Of a stretch of DNA of 64,000 nt, positions 30,889 through 42,876 are shown one piece after another. Source of the DNA: Gallionella sp. UBA4121 (lineage in GTDB: Bacteria > Pseudomonadota > Gammaproteobacteria > Burkholderiales > Gallionellaceae); contig DFWZ01000029.1 of NCBI GenBank assembly GCA_002381565.1, positions 14,419-78,418 on the forward strand. The letters run 5' to 3'. The stretch's first letter is position 1. Each line of letters starts with the position of its first letter. The notes under the pieces were generated by a model. That model was not told the origin of the DNA. It searched no databases and worked only from the letters and a program-made list of their open reading frames with translations. Made by a program: the position numbers and the translations under genes.

Positions 30889-32761
30889 CACGAAACCCGC
30901 GCTTTAAATGCACCAATAATAATGAAATGGCGGCCGGCGTAATTCCGGATATTCGCGCCGCCTGCCCGACTGTTTCCGGCTTGAATTGGTTCAGTTTTTG
31001 CTGAGCCTCTATCGACAAACCGCGCACTTCCCGATAATCCAGATTATCCGGTAAATGCAGGGATTCATTTAGCTCCCCGCTTTTAATTTCTGCGTGCTGT
31101 CGGTCTATGTATCCCTGATATTTTGCTTGAATCTCCACCTGCTCGGACACTTTTTGATCTTCCACAGCGATGCCGGCGCCGGGCAAAGTCAACAAACCGG
31201 CATAGTTCACATCCGGGCGCAGCAGCAAATCATAAAGCGAATACTCACGCTCGATATTTTTGCCCAGCACACGCAGCGCATCCTCAGACGGCAAGCTGCG
31301 CGGATTCACCCAGGTGCCGCGCAAGCGCTCCTGTTCAATGGCAATCGCCTCACGCTTTTTCTCAAAGGCCTCCCAGCGCTCATCATCGACGATACCTAGC
31401 TTGCGACCGATCTCAGTCAGACGCAAATCGGCATTGTCTTCACGCAACTGCAATCGATATTCGGCACGGCTTGTGAACATGCGATACGGCTCGGATACGC
31501 CCTGAGTAATCAGATCATCGACCAGCACCCCCAGGTAAGCCTCATCCCGGCGCGGACTCCACGCCTCCTTTTCTCGCACCTGGAGCGCCGCATTCAAGCC
31601 GGCAAGCAGACCTTGCGCTGCCGCCTCTTCATATCCTGTGGTGCCGTTGATTTGCCCTGCGAAAAACAATCCTTGTATTGCCTTTGTTTCCAAAGAGCTT
31701 TTTAAGCCGCATGGACTAAAATAATCATATTCTATGGCATAGCCTGGGCGCAGAATATGCGCATTTTCCATGCCTTTGATGGAACGAACCAGATCCAGCT
31801 GCACATCGAATGGCAAACTGGTTGAAATACCATTGGGATAGACTTCATGTGTGGTCAGACCTTCCGGCTCCAGGAAAATCTGATGTGAAGTCTTGTCGGC
31901 AAAACGTGTAATTTTATCTTCAATAGAAGGACAATAACGCGGCCCCACCCCCTCGATTACCCCGGTGAACAAGGGGGAGCGATCCAGCCCGCCACGAATG
32001 ATGTCATGCGTGCGCTCGCTGGTTTCCGTAATCCAGCATGGCAACTGACGGGGATGCTGCGCCGCATTTCCCATGAATGAAAACACCGGCACCGGGTCAT
32101 CGCCCGCCTGTTCCTGCAACAACGAATAATTGATGGTACGCCCATCAATGCGCGGCGGCGTTCCAGTTTTCAGTCGCCCTACAGGTAACTTTAACTCGCG
32201 CAGACGGTGCGCCAGGCTGAGCGCGGGCGGGTCGCCCGCACGTCCTGCCTGATAACTCGCCTGCCCGACATGAATCAATCCGGCCAGAAAAGTCCCGGTG
32301 GTCAACACCACGGCTTTTGCTGAAAATCGCAAGCCCAACTGGGTAACCACACCGGTGATCCTATCCTGCTCCACAAGCAAGTCATCAACCGCCTGCTGGA
32401 ACAACCACAGATTTGGCTGGTTTTCCAGGGCGGTGCGAATTGCCTGCTTGTAAAGAAGGCGATCGGCCTGTGCACGCGTTGCCCGCACCGCATAGCCCTT
32501 GCTGGAGTTCAGGATGCGAAACTGAATGCCGCCCTCATCGGTGGCCTTCGCCATCGCCCCGCCAAGCGCATCCACCTCCTTAACCAGATGCCCCTTGCCT
32601 ATGCCCCCAATTGAAGGGTTGCAGGACATCTGTCCGAGCGTCTCGATGTTATGACTAAGCAGCAATGTTTTGCAGCCGGCGCGCGCGCTTGCCAAGGCAG
32701 CCTCGGTCCCGGCATGCCCGCCACCCACTACAATTACATCGAATACATCGGGAAATTTCAT
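30869..32761 (-). CDS. mnmG: tRNA uridine-5-carboxymethylaminomethyl modification enzyme MnmG
   Basis: 630 residues from the ATG at 32761 (M-K-F-P-D-V-F-D-V); 12 further codons are open upstream. FAD-binding motif [10 protein letters not shown], then the catalytic C-N-P-S-I-G-G region, and the later P-G-Y-A-I-E-Y-D-Y. With MnmE it makes cmnm5U34 in tRNAs. A parS site lies in the gap between this gene and mnmE. Confidence 0.98.
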   Translation of the reverse strand: MKFPDVFDVIVVGGGHAGTEAALASARAGCKTLLLSHNIETLGQMSCNPSIGGIGKGHLVKEVDALGGAMAKATDEGGIQFRILNSSKGYAVRATRAQADRLLYKQAIRTALENQPNLWLFQQAVDDLLVEQDRITGVVTQLGLRFSAKAVVLTTGTFLAGLIHVGQASYQAGRAGDPPALSLAHRLRELKLPVGRLKTGTPPRIDGRTINYSLLQEQAGDDPVPVFSFMGNAAQHPRQLPCWITETSERTHDIIRGGLDRSPLFTGVIEGVGPRYCPSIEDKITRFADKTSHQIFLEPEGLTTHEVYPNGISTSLPFDVQLDLVRSIKGMENAHILRPGYAIEYDYFSPCGLKSSLETKAIQGLFFAGQINGTTGYEEAAAQGLLAGLNAALQVREKEAWSPRRDEAYLGVLVDDLITQGVSEPYRMFTSRAEYRLQLREDNADLRLTEIGRKLGIVDDERWEAFEKKREAIAIEQERLRGTWVNPRSLPSEDALRVLGKNIEREYSLYDLLLRPDVNYAGLLTLPGAGIAVEDQKVSEQVEIQAKYQGYIDRQHAEIKSGELNESLHLPDNLDYREVRGLSIEAQQKLNQFKPETVGQAARISGITPAAISLLLVHLKRGFRDAKPVK

Positions 32762-32823
32762 GTCGCCACGGATTATAAAAGGGTGAGCATCATACAATAG
32801 ACGGGGCGCAATCCGAAATATCG

Positions 32824-32839
32824 TGTTTCACGTGAAACA
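32824..32839. promoter_or_regulatory. parS site 1 (perfect)
   Basis: TGTTTCACGTGAAACA, the exact 16-bp palindromic consensus bound by ParB/Spo0J. It lies between mnmE (1 bp after its stop codon) and mnmG, 2.6 kb from parA and 4-6 kb from the presumed origin. Confidence 0.97.
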
Positions 32840-32840
32840 G

Positions 32841-34178
32841 CTACTTGCCTATACAGAAGCGGCTGAATATCTCGCCCAGCAGATCGTCAGCCGAAAATTT
32901 TCCGGTGATGCTGCTTAATGCCTGCTGGGTTAAACGCAATTCTTCGGCGAATAATTCGGGGCGCGGCAGAACTGCTGACGCCTGTGCAAGGTGGGATAGT
33001 GCCAGATTCAGCGCGATCAGGTGGCGTTCTCGAGCGATGAATGTTCCGCTTTCCTGATTGCGCCAACCAATCAGTTTAAGCATTTCTTCGCGTAGCTCGT
33101 CCAGACCCTCGCCTGATTTCGCAGAAATATATACGCCTGCATTTTCTGATTTGTCAGGTTTTTCGTTCAACAGGTCAGCCTTGTTAAACACCAGCAGATG
33201 GGGAATATCGGCTGGAAAGCCGGAAATTATTTCAGTATCTTCGGCACTGCATCCCTTGGCTGCATCCAGCAACAACAGGATCAAATCGGCGCGCTTAACC
33301 ATCTGATGAGTGCGTGCCATACCCATATTCTCAATTTCATCTTGCGATTCACGAAGCCCTGCGGTGTCCATGATATGCAGCGGCACACCACGAATCTGAA
33401 TCACCTGACGAATTACATCACGCGTAGTACCCGGCACATCACTGACTAATGCCACCTCTTCACCGGAAAGGCAATTTAGCAGACTGGACTTGCCAACATT
33501 CGGCCGTCCTACAAGTGCAATATGAGCCCCTTCACGCAGCAAGCTGCCCTGCCTTGCAATCGCAATAGTCTGCTGGAGTTTGGCCTGTATGGTTTGCAGC
33601 AAGGAGTCTCGATGCGTGCTGTCAACCACGTCGATATCTTCTTCAGGGAAATCCAGCATCGCCTCGACCAGCATGCGCAAGCGCACCAGCTCATCTAACA
33701 AAGCATGAATTACCGCAGAAAAGTCGCCATGCAACGAACGCATCGCGCTGCGGGCGGCTTCGGTGGTCGTCGCTTCTATGAGATCTGCCACGCTTTCGGC
33801 CTGTGCCAGGTCAATCTTATCATTCAGAAAAGCACGACGCGTAAACTCGCCGGGTTCGGCCAAACGGGCGCCCAGATCCAGGCAACGCTGCAATACCAGA
33901 TGTAATACTGCCGATCCGCCATGCCCCTGTAGCTCCAGTACATCTTCACCCGTATAAGAATGAGGGGCAGGGAAATACAGGGCAATACCTTGATCAATTA
34001 TTTCACCGTTTTCATCCTGAAAATCGGTGAAAGTCGCATGGCGCGGCGCGGGCAAATTCCCCAGCAGGGCAGAAGCCAGGCCGGCAATTCCACCCCCGGA
34101 AATACGCACTACCCCAATACCGCCACGACCTTGTGCCGTAGCTATCGCTGCAATCGTATCAGCGTTTGGATGTGTCAC
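32841..34178 (-). CDS. mnmE: tRNA modification GTPase MnmE
   Basis: 445 residues from a GTG at 34178, preferred because GGGG lies 6 nt before it; a TTG two codons earlier is also open. An N-terminal tetrahydrofolate-binding domain precedes a GTPase domain with G-R-P-N-V-G-K-S-S, D-T-A-G-L-R and N-K-A-D. It ends in the obligatory C-terminal C-I-G-K. Partner of MnmG. Its start overlaps the yidC end by about 20 bp. Confidence 0.97.
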   Translation of the reverse strand: MTHPNADTIAAIATAQGRGGIGVVRISGGGIAGLASALLGNLPAPRHATFTDFQDENGEIIDQGIALYFPAPHSYTGEDVLELQGHGGSAVLHLVLQRCLDLGARLAEPGEFTRRAFLNDKIDLAQAESVADLIEATTTEAARSAMRSLHGDFSAVIHALLDELVRLRMLVEAMLDFPEEDIDVVDSTHRDSLLQTIQAKLQQTIAIARQGSLLREGAHIALVGRPNVGKSSLLNCLSGEEVALVSDVPGTTRDVIRQVIQIRGVPLHIMDTAGLRESQDEIENMGMARTHQMVKRADLILLLLDAAKGCSAEDTEIISGFPADIPHLLVFNKADLLNEKPDKSENAGVYISAKSGEGLDELREEMLKLIGWRNQESGTFIARERHLIALNLALSHLAQASAVLPRPELFAEELRLTQQALSSITGKFSADDLLGEIFSRFCIGK

Positions 34179-35793
34179 CCACAACCCCTACCGTACGTGT
34201 TATGTACCACTGCTGAGCGATAGACAGGGCATTATTAACGATAGAATACAACACCAAACCCGCCGGGAAGAAGAAAAACACCACACTGAAAGCGACTGGC
34301 ATGATTTTCATCAGCTTGGCTTGCATGGGATCAGGCGGCACAGGATTCAGCTTGGATTGAAGCAACATGCTGGCGCCCATGAGTATCGGCAGTATGTAAT
34401 ACGGATCAGCAGCAGACAGATCGGTTATCCAGCCGAAAAATGGTGCGTAACGCATTTCGACACTGGCCAGAATTGACCAGTACAGCGAAATAAATACCGG
34501 AATCTGAATCACAACAGGAAGACACCCTCCCAGCGGATTAATCTTTTCAGTTTTATACAAATCCATCATCGCACGATTCAATTGCTCGCGGTCATTTGCA
34601 TATTGCTGCTTGATTTTTTCAAGCTTGGGCGCAACCAGTCGCATTTTCGCCATCGAGCGATAACTCGCGGCTGACAACGGGAAAAACAGAATTTTAATCA
34701 ACAGGGTCAGTATGATAATTGCCACACCCCAGTTATGTACGATGCCATGAATAAAGCTCAGCGTCCAGAAAATCGGTGTTGCAACAACAGTCAGCCAGCC
34801 ATAATCCACTGTCAAACCCAGCCCCGGTGCAATCGCATCAAGTTTTGATTGGGCTGGGCCCGCATAAAAAGGCACTGACATTGCGATCTTTTGTCCTGGC
34901 GCAATAACCGGAACAGGCAGAATTACACCGGCCGAATACAGTCCACTTTCAAGTTTACGAGTAAAAAACTCATGTTTTATTTTCGCATCCGGTATCCAGG
35001 CGGCAACAAAATAATGCTGCAAAATTCCTATCCAGCCATTATCTGAATCTGTTGGATATTTAACTTTTGCTTTATCAATATCCGAAAAACTGACTTTCTG
35101 AAATTTATCTTTTTCGGTATATACCGCTACACCGGTAAAGGTAGGTACCATCTTGGATACCCCAGCAGGATCAGCCCCATCGCGAATGAATTGATAATAT
35201 GCCGAGGCCTTAATTGCGGCACTGGTATTGTTTTCAATTTCATAGGTAATATCAACAACATAGCTATCCCTGTGAAAAGTGATAACTTTTGCAACTTTTA
35301 ATCCATTCAGACCTTCAGCTGTCAGTTTTACCTGAAGCTTATCGGCATTGTCAGCTAACTTATAATTATCCTGTTCACTGCTGAACAAACTTGTGTGATT
35401 AGGCATGTCCGCACCCAGCAATCCTGTTTGCGCGACATAATCATGGGTGCCGGGACCTTTTTCAAACAAAATAAAATTTTTGGTTTTGTCCAGTCTGTCC
35501 GGGTGCTTCAAAAAACTTAGCCCCTGGATATCTCCACCCAGAGTATTAATTTCCACATCCATCAGGTCGGTTGTAACCTTGATTATTTTTCCCGACTCTG
35601 TTTTTGTAGAATGTTGGGCTATGGCTGCGCGCTCGGCAACATCATCAGATTTGGCCACGACTGAGGTCAAGTCTGATTTTTCCGCAGTAACAACGGCTGC
35701 CGCTTGCGGATGCTGATAGCGTTGCCAGCCATCCCAAACCATCATCAGCGAAAAGGAAAAGATTAAAAACAGGAAAAGTCTCTGAAAGTCCAT
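34159..35793 (-). CDS. yidC: Membrane protein insertase YidC
   Basis: 544 residues, the proteobacterial long form. An N-terminal anchor (about 1-20), a large periplasmic beta domain (about 50-330) and the five-helix conserved core with the N-W-G-V-A-I-I and G-G-C-L-P-V-V-I-Q-I-P-V-F patterns. The hydrophilic groove arginine falls in Y-R-S-M-A-K-M-R. It inserts small membrane proteins such as AtpE, encoded nearby, and assists SecYEG. Confidence 0.98.
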   Translation of the reverse strand: MDFQRLFLFLIFSFSLMMVWDGWQRYQHPQAAAVVTAEKSDLTSVVAKSDDVAERAAIAQHSTKTESGKIIKVTTDLMDVEINTLGGDIQGLSFLKHPDRLDKTKNFILFEKGPGTHDYVAQTGLLGADMPNHTSLFSSEQDNYKLADNADKLQVKLTAEGLNGLKVAKVITFHRDSYVVDITYEIENNTSAAIKASAYYQFIRDGADPAGVSKMVPTFTGVAVYTEKDKFQKVSFSDIDKAKVKYPTDSDNGWIGILQHYFVAAWIPDAKIKHEFFTRKLESGLYSAGVILPVPVIAPGQKIAMSVPFYAGPAQSKLDAIAPGLGLTVDYGWLTVVATPIFWTLSFIHGIVHNWGVAIIILTLLIKILFFPLSAASYRSMAKMRLVAPKLEKIKQQYANDREQLNRAMMDLYKTEKINPLGGCLPVVIQIPVFISLYWSILASVEMRYAPFFGWITDLSAADPYYILPILMGASMLLQSKLNPVPPDPMQAKLMKIMPVAFSVVFFFFPAGLVLYSIVNNALSIAQQWYITRTVGVVGDTSKR

Positions 35794-35810
35794 GATGGTA
35801 TTTTAATTAA

Positions 35811-36020
35811 TTATGGTGCAGGGTCATAACCACCTGGATGCCAGGGATTACAGCGAGCAAGACGCTTGATGCTCAGCCAGGAACCTTTAATCAGGCCGTG
35901 CCTGGTCAAAGCTTCACATGCATAATGAGAACAACTTGGGGTAAAACGACAGGACGGTGGACTGAGCGGACTGATCACATACTGGTAACCATGAATAACT
36001 TTTATTAGGATTCTGCGCAT
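35811..36020 (-). CDS. yidD: Membrane protein insertion efficiency factor YidD
   Basis: 69 residues with the family pattern [19 protein letters not shown] and [11 protein letters not shown]. Small amphipathic protein that aids YidC/Sec insertion. Its start overlaps the rnpA end by 16 bp; 17 bp separate it from yidC. Confidence 0.97.
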   Translation of the reverse strand: MRRILIKVIHGYQYVISPLSPPSCRFTPSCSHYACEALTRHGLIKGSWLSIKRLARCNPWHPGGYDPAP

Positions 36021-36376
36021 CGTATTGCTACCCGACTAAAAAGTTCACTTAAACCATTCCCGCATGTATTCTTGTCTGAGCGTACTGTGTTGCGCGCCAT
36101 CACAACTAAATCAACGCCGCACGCTTTAATTTGGTGAACACGAAACAGTTCTCGAATTTCACGTTTTGCCCGATTTCTATCCACTGATTTCGGCATATAT
36201 CTTTTGGCTACTACGATACCTAGCCTTGCCTTTTTCAGTTGATTCGGTACAAAAAATAGTTTGTAAAACTTGTCTGATAACACATGTGATTTCAGACAGT
36301 TTCCATAGCCTTCGCTGCGCGGAATACGTTGCGCAGCCGCAAAGCTATTAAGATGCTTACACAGCGAGTCTTGCAC
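36005..36376 (-). CDS. rnpA: Ribonuclease P protein component
   Basis: About 123 residues from a GTG at 36376. The RNR signature is intact ([11 protein letters not shown] then [12 protein letters not shown]). Binds the catalytic RNase P RNA to mature tRNA 5' ends. No ATG start exists: candidates are GTG codons at 36397, 36388 and 36376, or a CTG at 36364, all inside or touching the end of rpmH. The N-terminal helix region ([10 protein letters not shown]) is needed for the fold, so a start inside rpmH is likely. Confidence 0.88.
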   Translation of the reverse strand: MQDSLCKHLNSFAAAQRIPRSEGYGNCLKSHVLSDKFYKLFFVPNQLKKARLGIVVAKRYMPKSVDRNRAKREIRELFRVHQIKACGVDLVVMARNTVRSDKNTCGNGLSELFSRVAIRCAES

Positions 36377-36491
36377 GGCCCTTGGCACGACGAGCACGAA
36401 TTACGGCTCTGCCGCCACGAGTTTTCATGCGGACTAAAAAGCCATGAGTACGTTTTCTTTTCGTAACGGAAGGTTGGTATGTACGTTTCAT
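36357..36491 (-). CDS. rpmH: 50S ribosomal protein L34
   Basis: 44 residues: begins M-K-R-T-Y-Q-P-S and runs through [13 protein letters not shown] to a basic tail ending R-L-A-V. Exactly the usual L34 length and composition. The gene is divergent from dnaA and overlaps the start of rnpA. A strong promoter lies 35-63 bp upstream. Confidence 0.98.
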   Translation of the reverse strand: MKRTYQPSVTKRKRTHGFLVRMKTRGGRAVIRARRAKGRARLAV

Positions 36492-36525
36492 TCTGAATTA
36501 TCCTTGGGAAGTCATAAAACGCGAT

Positions 36526-36554
36526 ATTACAATATGTTAGCCGCGCTGTGTCAA
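36526..36554 (-). promoter_or_regulatory. rpmH promoter
   Basis: Minus strand: TTGACA (36554-36549), 17-nt spacer, TGTAAT (36531-36526, 5 of 6). Well placed for rpmH-rnpA-yidD-yidC and facing away from dnaA. Confidence 0.75.
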
Positions 36555-36574
36555 GATAAATTTACTTTATTGCT

Positions 36575-36583
36575 TGTGGATAA
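36575..36583 (-). promoter_or_regulatory. DnaA box upstream of dnaA
   Basis: TGTGGATAA, the exact complement of TTATCCACA, 64 bp before the dnaA start and 17 bp before a -10-like TAGAAT (36600-36605). Likely mediates autoregulation of dnaA, or forms part of the origin. Confidence 0.8.
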
Positions 36584-36646
36584 GTTTCCTCATGATCTGT
36601 AGAATCAGGTAATCTAATGCTAATTTGCAGAACAATTTAGGTATAT

Positions 36647-38002
36647 ATGCAAGAACAAGCCTTCTGGGATACTTGTCTCGAATTATTCGAAAAGAGCCTG
36701 CCCCCCCAACAATTTAACTCCTGGATTAAGCCACTCAAATTAACCAGCGATGATGGACACCTGGTTTTAACTGCGCCCAATACTTTTACACTAAAAATAT
36801 TACAGGATCGTTTTTTTCCTGAAATTAATCGTCAGGCAAAGCTTGTTTATCCGGTTGTCCCACAATTTGAGTTTCGTGTTATCGAATCAATTCCAGCTAA
36901 TCTACCACCGGCAACCCCTCAGCCTGAGATCAAAAAAACCCCCGCTGATAGCAAACCTAAAATTGAAACTTCATTCCGAGGCTACGGAAAACTCAATCAA
37001 AGTTTAACTTTCGATAATTTTGTTATTGGCAAGGCAAATCAATTAGCCTTTGCTGCTGCTACTCAAGTAGCCGAATTGCCCGGTGTTTCATACAACCCGC
37101 TATTTATTTATGGCGGTGTCGGTCTTGGTAAAACGCATTTAACCCAAGCTATTGGCAATCAAATACTACTCAACAGACCCCAGGCTAAAGTTTGTTATAT
37201 GCATGCCGAGCGTTACGTCGCTGACGTGGTACGTGCCTACCAAACCAATAAATTCGAAGAATTCAAGCAGTACTATCATTCCTTGGATGTTCTGCTAATC
37301 GACGACATCCAGTTTTTTGCCGGTAAGGCGAAAACTCAGGAAGAATTTTTTTATGCTTTCAACACATTAGTAGATTCTCATAAACAAGTTATTTTGACCA
37401 GCGACACATTTCCAAAAGAATTGACGGGTTTGGAAAGCCGTTTGGTTTCCCGGTTCGGCTGGGGACTTACCATCGGCATCGAACCTCCTGAACTGGAAAT
37501 GCGGGTTGCAATCTTGCTCAAAAAGGCCTCTATCAGCGGATATACCCTGAACGATGCTGTCGCTTTTTTTATAGCCAAACATGTCAATTCAAATGTACGC
37601 GAACTGGAAGGCGCCCTCAAACGTGTTGAGGCTTATACCAAGTTTCACAAACGAATTATTTCTGTTGAAACTGCAAAAGAAGCATTGAAAGATATTCTGG
37701 TTGCACAAAGCAGACAGATTACTATTGAAAATATTCAAAAGACAGTCGCTGACTATTACCGAATAAAGATTGTTGAATTGTTATCTAAAAAACGCACCCG
37801 AAATATTACCCGCCCAAGACAAATTGCCATGAGTCTGTCACGTGAATTAACAAGCATGAGTTTGCCAGAAATTGGCAATGCGTTCGGGGGTAAAGATCAC
37901 TCAACTGTGATTCATGCCTGTCAAACGATACTCTCCCTCAGAGAAAGTGATACGACTATTGATGCAGATTATAAAATTTTGCTTCAGACATTAACGGGAT
38001 AA
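36647..38002 (+). CDS. dnaA: Chromosomal replication initiator DnaA
   Basis: 451 residues. Domain I (about 1-85) contains W-I-K-P-L. A short linker rich in P and K follows. The AAA+ domain has Walker A G-G-V-G-L-G-K-T-H and Walker B with L-L-I-D-D-I-Q-F-F-A-G-K. C-terminal DNA-binding domain IV has G-G-K-D-H-S-T-V-I-H-A-C. It opens the origin by binding TTATCCACA boxes, several of which lie directly before and after this gene. Confidence 0.99.
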   Translation: MQEQAFWDTCLELFEKSLPPQQFNSWIKPLKLTSDDGHLVLTAPNTFTLKILQDRFFPEINRQAKLVYPVVPQFEFRVIESIPANLPPATPQPEIKKTPADSKPKIETSFRGYGKLNQSLTFDNFVIGKANQLAFAAATQVAELPGVSYNPLFIYGGVGLGKTHLTQAIGNQILLNRPQAKVCYMHAERYVADVVRAYQTNKFEEFKQYYHSLDVLLIDDIQFFAGKAKTQEEFFYAFNTLVDSHKQVILTSDTFPKELTGLESRLVSRFGWGLTIGIEPPELEMRVAILLKKASISGYTLNDAVAFFIAKHVNSNVRELEGALKRVEAYTKFHKRIISVETAKEALKDILVAQSRQITIENIQKTVADYYRIKIVELLSKKRTRNITRPRQIAMSLSRELTSMSLPEIGNAFGGKDHSTVIHACQTILSLRESDTTIDADYKILLQTLTG

Positions 38003-38643
38003 AGCTGTGGTTATGCTGTGGATAAAATGTGAGTATCACCATATAAATATTATTTGTTAAACTTATCCACACTAGACGGGCCCTCAACCAACACATGGCA
38101 CACATCCTATTTTTGTTCGTAATACTTTGTTTTAAATAGTACTTAATGAGTTATCCACATAAAGTATGATCATTATTATGATTATTAAGTATTTATATTA
38201 CTTTATTAAATTATAAGGAATCATATTCGATTCCTTGATTATCGGGCTTGTTTGCTAATTTGCATCTGTCATTTGAAATGCAGGTTGGTTTGTATAAAAG
38301 TTAGTGATTTACAAATTCGCTGTCCAACCTGAAAAATTAATTTATGATTATTCCGAAGTAGTTTTAATCTGTCGCCCTTGTTAGCTAACTGCAAGAATCA
38401 ATTGCCGCAACATTGCCTAAAATTTCCTTGGGCGCTATCTGGATAACGTTGTGACTATGCTGTGGGTAAAATGTCAGTATTAATATAGAAAATTAATTCA
38501 TTAAATTTATCCACATTTAACAAGTAGATTGTCAACAACTAAAACACAAGCTTATTTAACTCGTAATATGTTGTTTTTAAAATTATTTACAGACTTAACC
38601 ACTCAATCTGAAGACATTATTAGTCTTATTAGGAATTTATATT
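38003..38643. other. Probable replication origin (oriC), dnaA-dnaN intergenic region
   Basis: 641 bp, very AT-rich, with no gene. Exact DnaA boxes: 38017-38025 (reverse), 38063-38071, 38151-38159 and 38507-38515 (forward). A one-mismatch reverse box is at 38461-38469. An A/T-only run near 38190-38217 could be the unwinding element. To the left nearly all genes point left and to the right dnaA-dnaN-gyrB point right, which fits divergent replication from here or from the rpmH-dnaA gap. Confidence 0.75.
38007..38515. repeat. Imperfect 65-bp direct duplication carrying inverted DnaA boxes
   Basis: 38007-38071 and 38451-38515 align without gaps at about 51 of 65 positions. Each unit runs from TATGCTGTGG(A/G)TAAAATGT to TTATCCACA, placing a reverse box near the left end and a forward box at the right end. 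The offset is 444 bp. Confidence 0.8.
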
Positions 38644-39750
38644 ATGTTTATTGAAAAGATAGAAAAAGAAGCCTTGCTAAAACCGCTACAAACGGTAGTT
38701 GGCATCGTTGAGCGTAAACAGACAATGCCTATCTTATCTAATATATTGATTGAAAAAGAAATTGGTAAAATCAGGTTTACTTCCACTGATCTGGAAATTC
38801 AAATAACCACGACGATAGAAACTGATACTGATGCTGATAACAACACGGCAATTACCGTTGGCGGAAAAAAAATGCAGGAAATTCTGCGCATACTCCCGGA
38901 TCAAAGCAAAGTATCAATTGAGGTTAAAGAAAACAAAGTCCAAATAAAATCTAATAAAAGCAGGTTTAATCTTCAATCACTGCCCGCACAAGATTTTCCC
39001 AAACTTAGCCATCAGCTCGAAAACGCAAAAAAAATCACACTTAGCCAATCGGTGCTAAAAAAACTGTTAAGTTCAGTTCAATTTGCCATGGCCCAACAAG
39101 ATGTGCGTTATTATCTCAACGGTGTTCTTTTCGTTATCGAGGATAATCAATTCAGGGCTGTTGCGACTGATGGACACCGGTTGGCATATAACGCAATAAC
39201 GATAGCTGAAAATTCAGAAAAGCTTGAAATAATCATTCCACGTAAAGCAATCACTGAACTTTCAAAATTGTTAAGTGACGGGAATGAAGAAATTGAAATT
39301 GAATTTTCTGGCCAACAACTCAAGGCAACATTTTCAGGTATTGAATTAGTTACAAAATTGATTGAGGGTAAATTCCCTGATTATCAAAGAGTTATACCGA
39401 ATTACAGCAACCACCTTAGTATTAACAGAACGCTTGTTCAACAAGCATTGCAAAGAGCAGCAATTTTATCAAATGAAAAATTTAGGGGCGTCCGTTTTGT
39501 TCTTACTGAAAAGAATCTATGTATCATAAGTAGCAACAGCGAACAGGAAGAAGCCCAGGTAGAAATTGAAACCGATTATCACGGAGAGGCTATCGATATC
39601 GGTTTTAATGTTAATTATTTACTGGATGGTTTGAACAGCATCCATACCGAAATGGCGATATTTTCTTTTGGCAATCCAAATAGCAGTATTTTGATAACCT
39701 CACCAGACGATCTGGATTTCAGATATGTGGTTATGCCGATGCGCATCTAG
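38644..39750 (+). CDS. dnaN: DNA polymerase III beta subunit (sliding clamp)
   Basis: 368 residues, typical clamp size, with three repeated domains. Recognisable segments are R-K-Q-T-M-P-I-L-S-N-I-L, G-V-L-F-V-I-E-D-N-Q-F-R-A-V-A-T-D-G-H-R-L and the terminal Y-V-V-M-P-M-R-I. AGGAA precedes the start. It tethers DNA polymerase to DNA. Confidence 0.99.
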   Translation: MFIEKIEKEALLKPLQTVVGIVERKQTMPILSNILIEKEIGKIRFTSTDLEIQITTTIETDTDADNNTAITVGGKKMQEILRILPDQSKVSIEVKENKVQIKSNKSRFNLQSLPAQDFPKLSHQLENAKKITLSQSVLKKLLSSVQFAMAQQDVRYYLNGVLFVIEDNQFRAVATDGHRLAYNAITIAENSEKLEIIIPRKAITELSKLLSDGNEEIEIEFSGQQLKATFSGIELVTKLIEGKFPDYQRVIPNYSNHLSINRTLVQQALQRAAILSNEKFRGVRFVLTEKNLCIISSNSEQEEAQVEIETDYHGEAIDIGFNVNYLLDGLNSIHTEMAIFSFGNPNSSILITSPDDLDFRYVVMPMRI

Positions 39751-39789
39751 TTCAGTAGCCGTCATTGGTAACGTCAGCAGTTTATGTAA

Positions 39790-42207
<2,418 letters not shown>

Positions 42208-42325
42208 ATTGTAGGTTCTCAGAATAGTTGAAAACATTCTCACTATATCAATAATTTTTTTACGCCTAGAAGTTCAGAAAACTAGCTGAACTGTTTAAAT
42301 AAAGTGTGAAGCAAGGTAGAGAAAT

Positions 42326-42356
42326 AAAATGGCCACGAGATATTCGTGGCCATTTT
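42326..42356 (+). terminator. Terminator downstream of gyrB
   Basis: Perfect 13-bp inverted repeat (AAAATGGCCACGA at 42326-42338 and its complement at 42344-42356) with a 5-nt loop, GATAT. The A/T ends make it potentially bidirectional. It lies 119 bp past the gyrB stop codon. Confidence 0.85.
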
Positions 42357-42360
42357 GTTT

Positions 42361-42876
42361 CCTGAGACCTATCGGCAAAATAATTTCATAACAATTTAAC
42401 TCGAAGCTGCTTTGCTTAGTCATAAAGCAGAAAATTGCTAATAAAAGTCGAAAAATCGGTGTTTTTATAACTTCTGACGGATACCGCATTCTTGCAAGCC
42501 AGTAAATACAAGGCTTGCAGAGCAGCGCTCTCAAAACGCGCCGTAACGGCCTTTCGGGTGTGAGCCAAGGGGTCAGGCAGGACTGAGGTATGGATGTCGC
42601 AAATTCGACGTTCTAATGGGTTTCGAAGATTTTTTATGACAAAGTGCAACGTGGCGGCGATTTACCCTCAGTTTTACGTCAATTTTCGTTATTTGTTGCC
42701 AGGGGTCTTCAAAATAAGATACAAAATCGCTATATGTTAACTAACGAACATAAGCGCCGCTGATATTTTTATATAATTTCAATATTTGAAATTAACAGGT
42801 ACTGCTGGACTCGAAGCGCAAAAAGAACAAAATCTATTATTATTCTACGGATTAAAGATTCACAGGAAACTCAGGC
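42361..42876. other. Long intergenic region before the Crp/Fnr gene
   Basis: About 515 bp without a supported gene. An inverted repeat TGCAAGCC/GGCTTGCA lies at 42493-42500 and 42512-42519. A 77-codon minus frame (42416-42649) is open across it but has no start signal or known family. A perfect short palindrome before the regulator is listed separately. Confidence 0.5.
42775..42793. promoter_or_regulatory. Palindrome upstream of the Crp/Fnr-family gene
   Basis: AATTTCAA-TAT-TTGAAATT is a perfect inverted repeat with 8-bp arms, 83 bp before the regulator start. It is a candidate operator, possibly for autoregulation. It does not match the classical Crp or Fnr consensus. Confidence 0.45.

Noticed and set aside
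42416..42649. 77-codon minus frame between gyrB and the Crp/Fnr gene
   Set aside because: No ribosome-binding site and it spans an inverted repeat; I cannot support translation.
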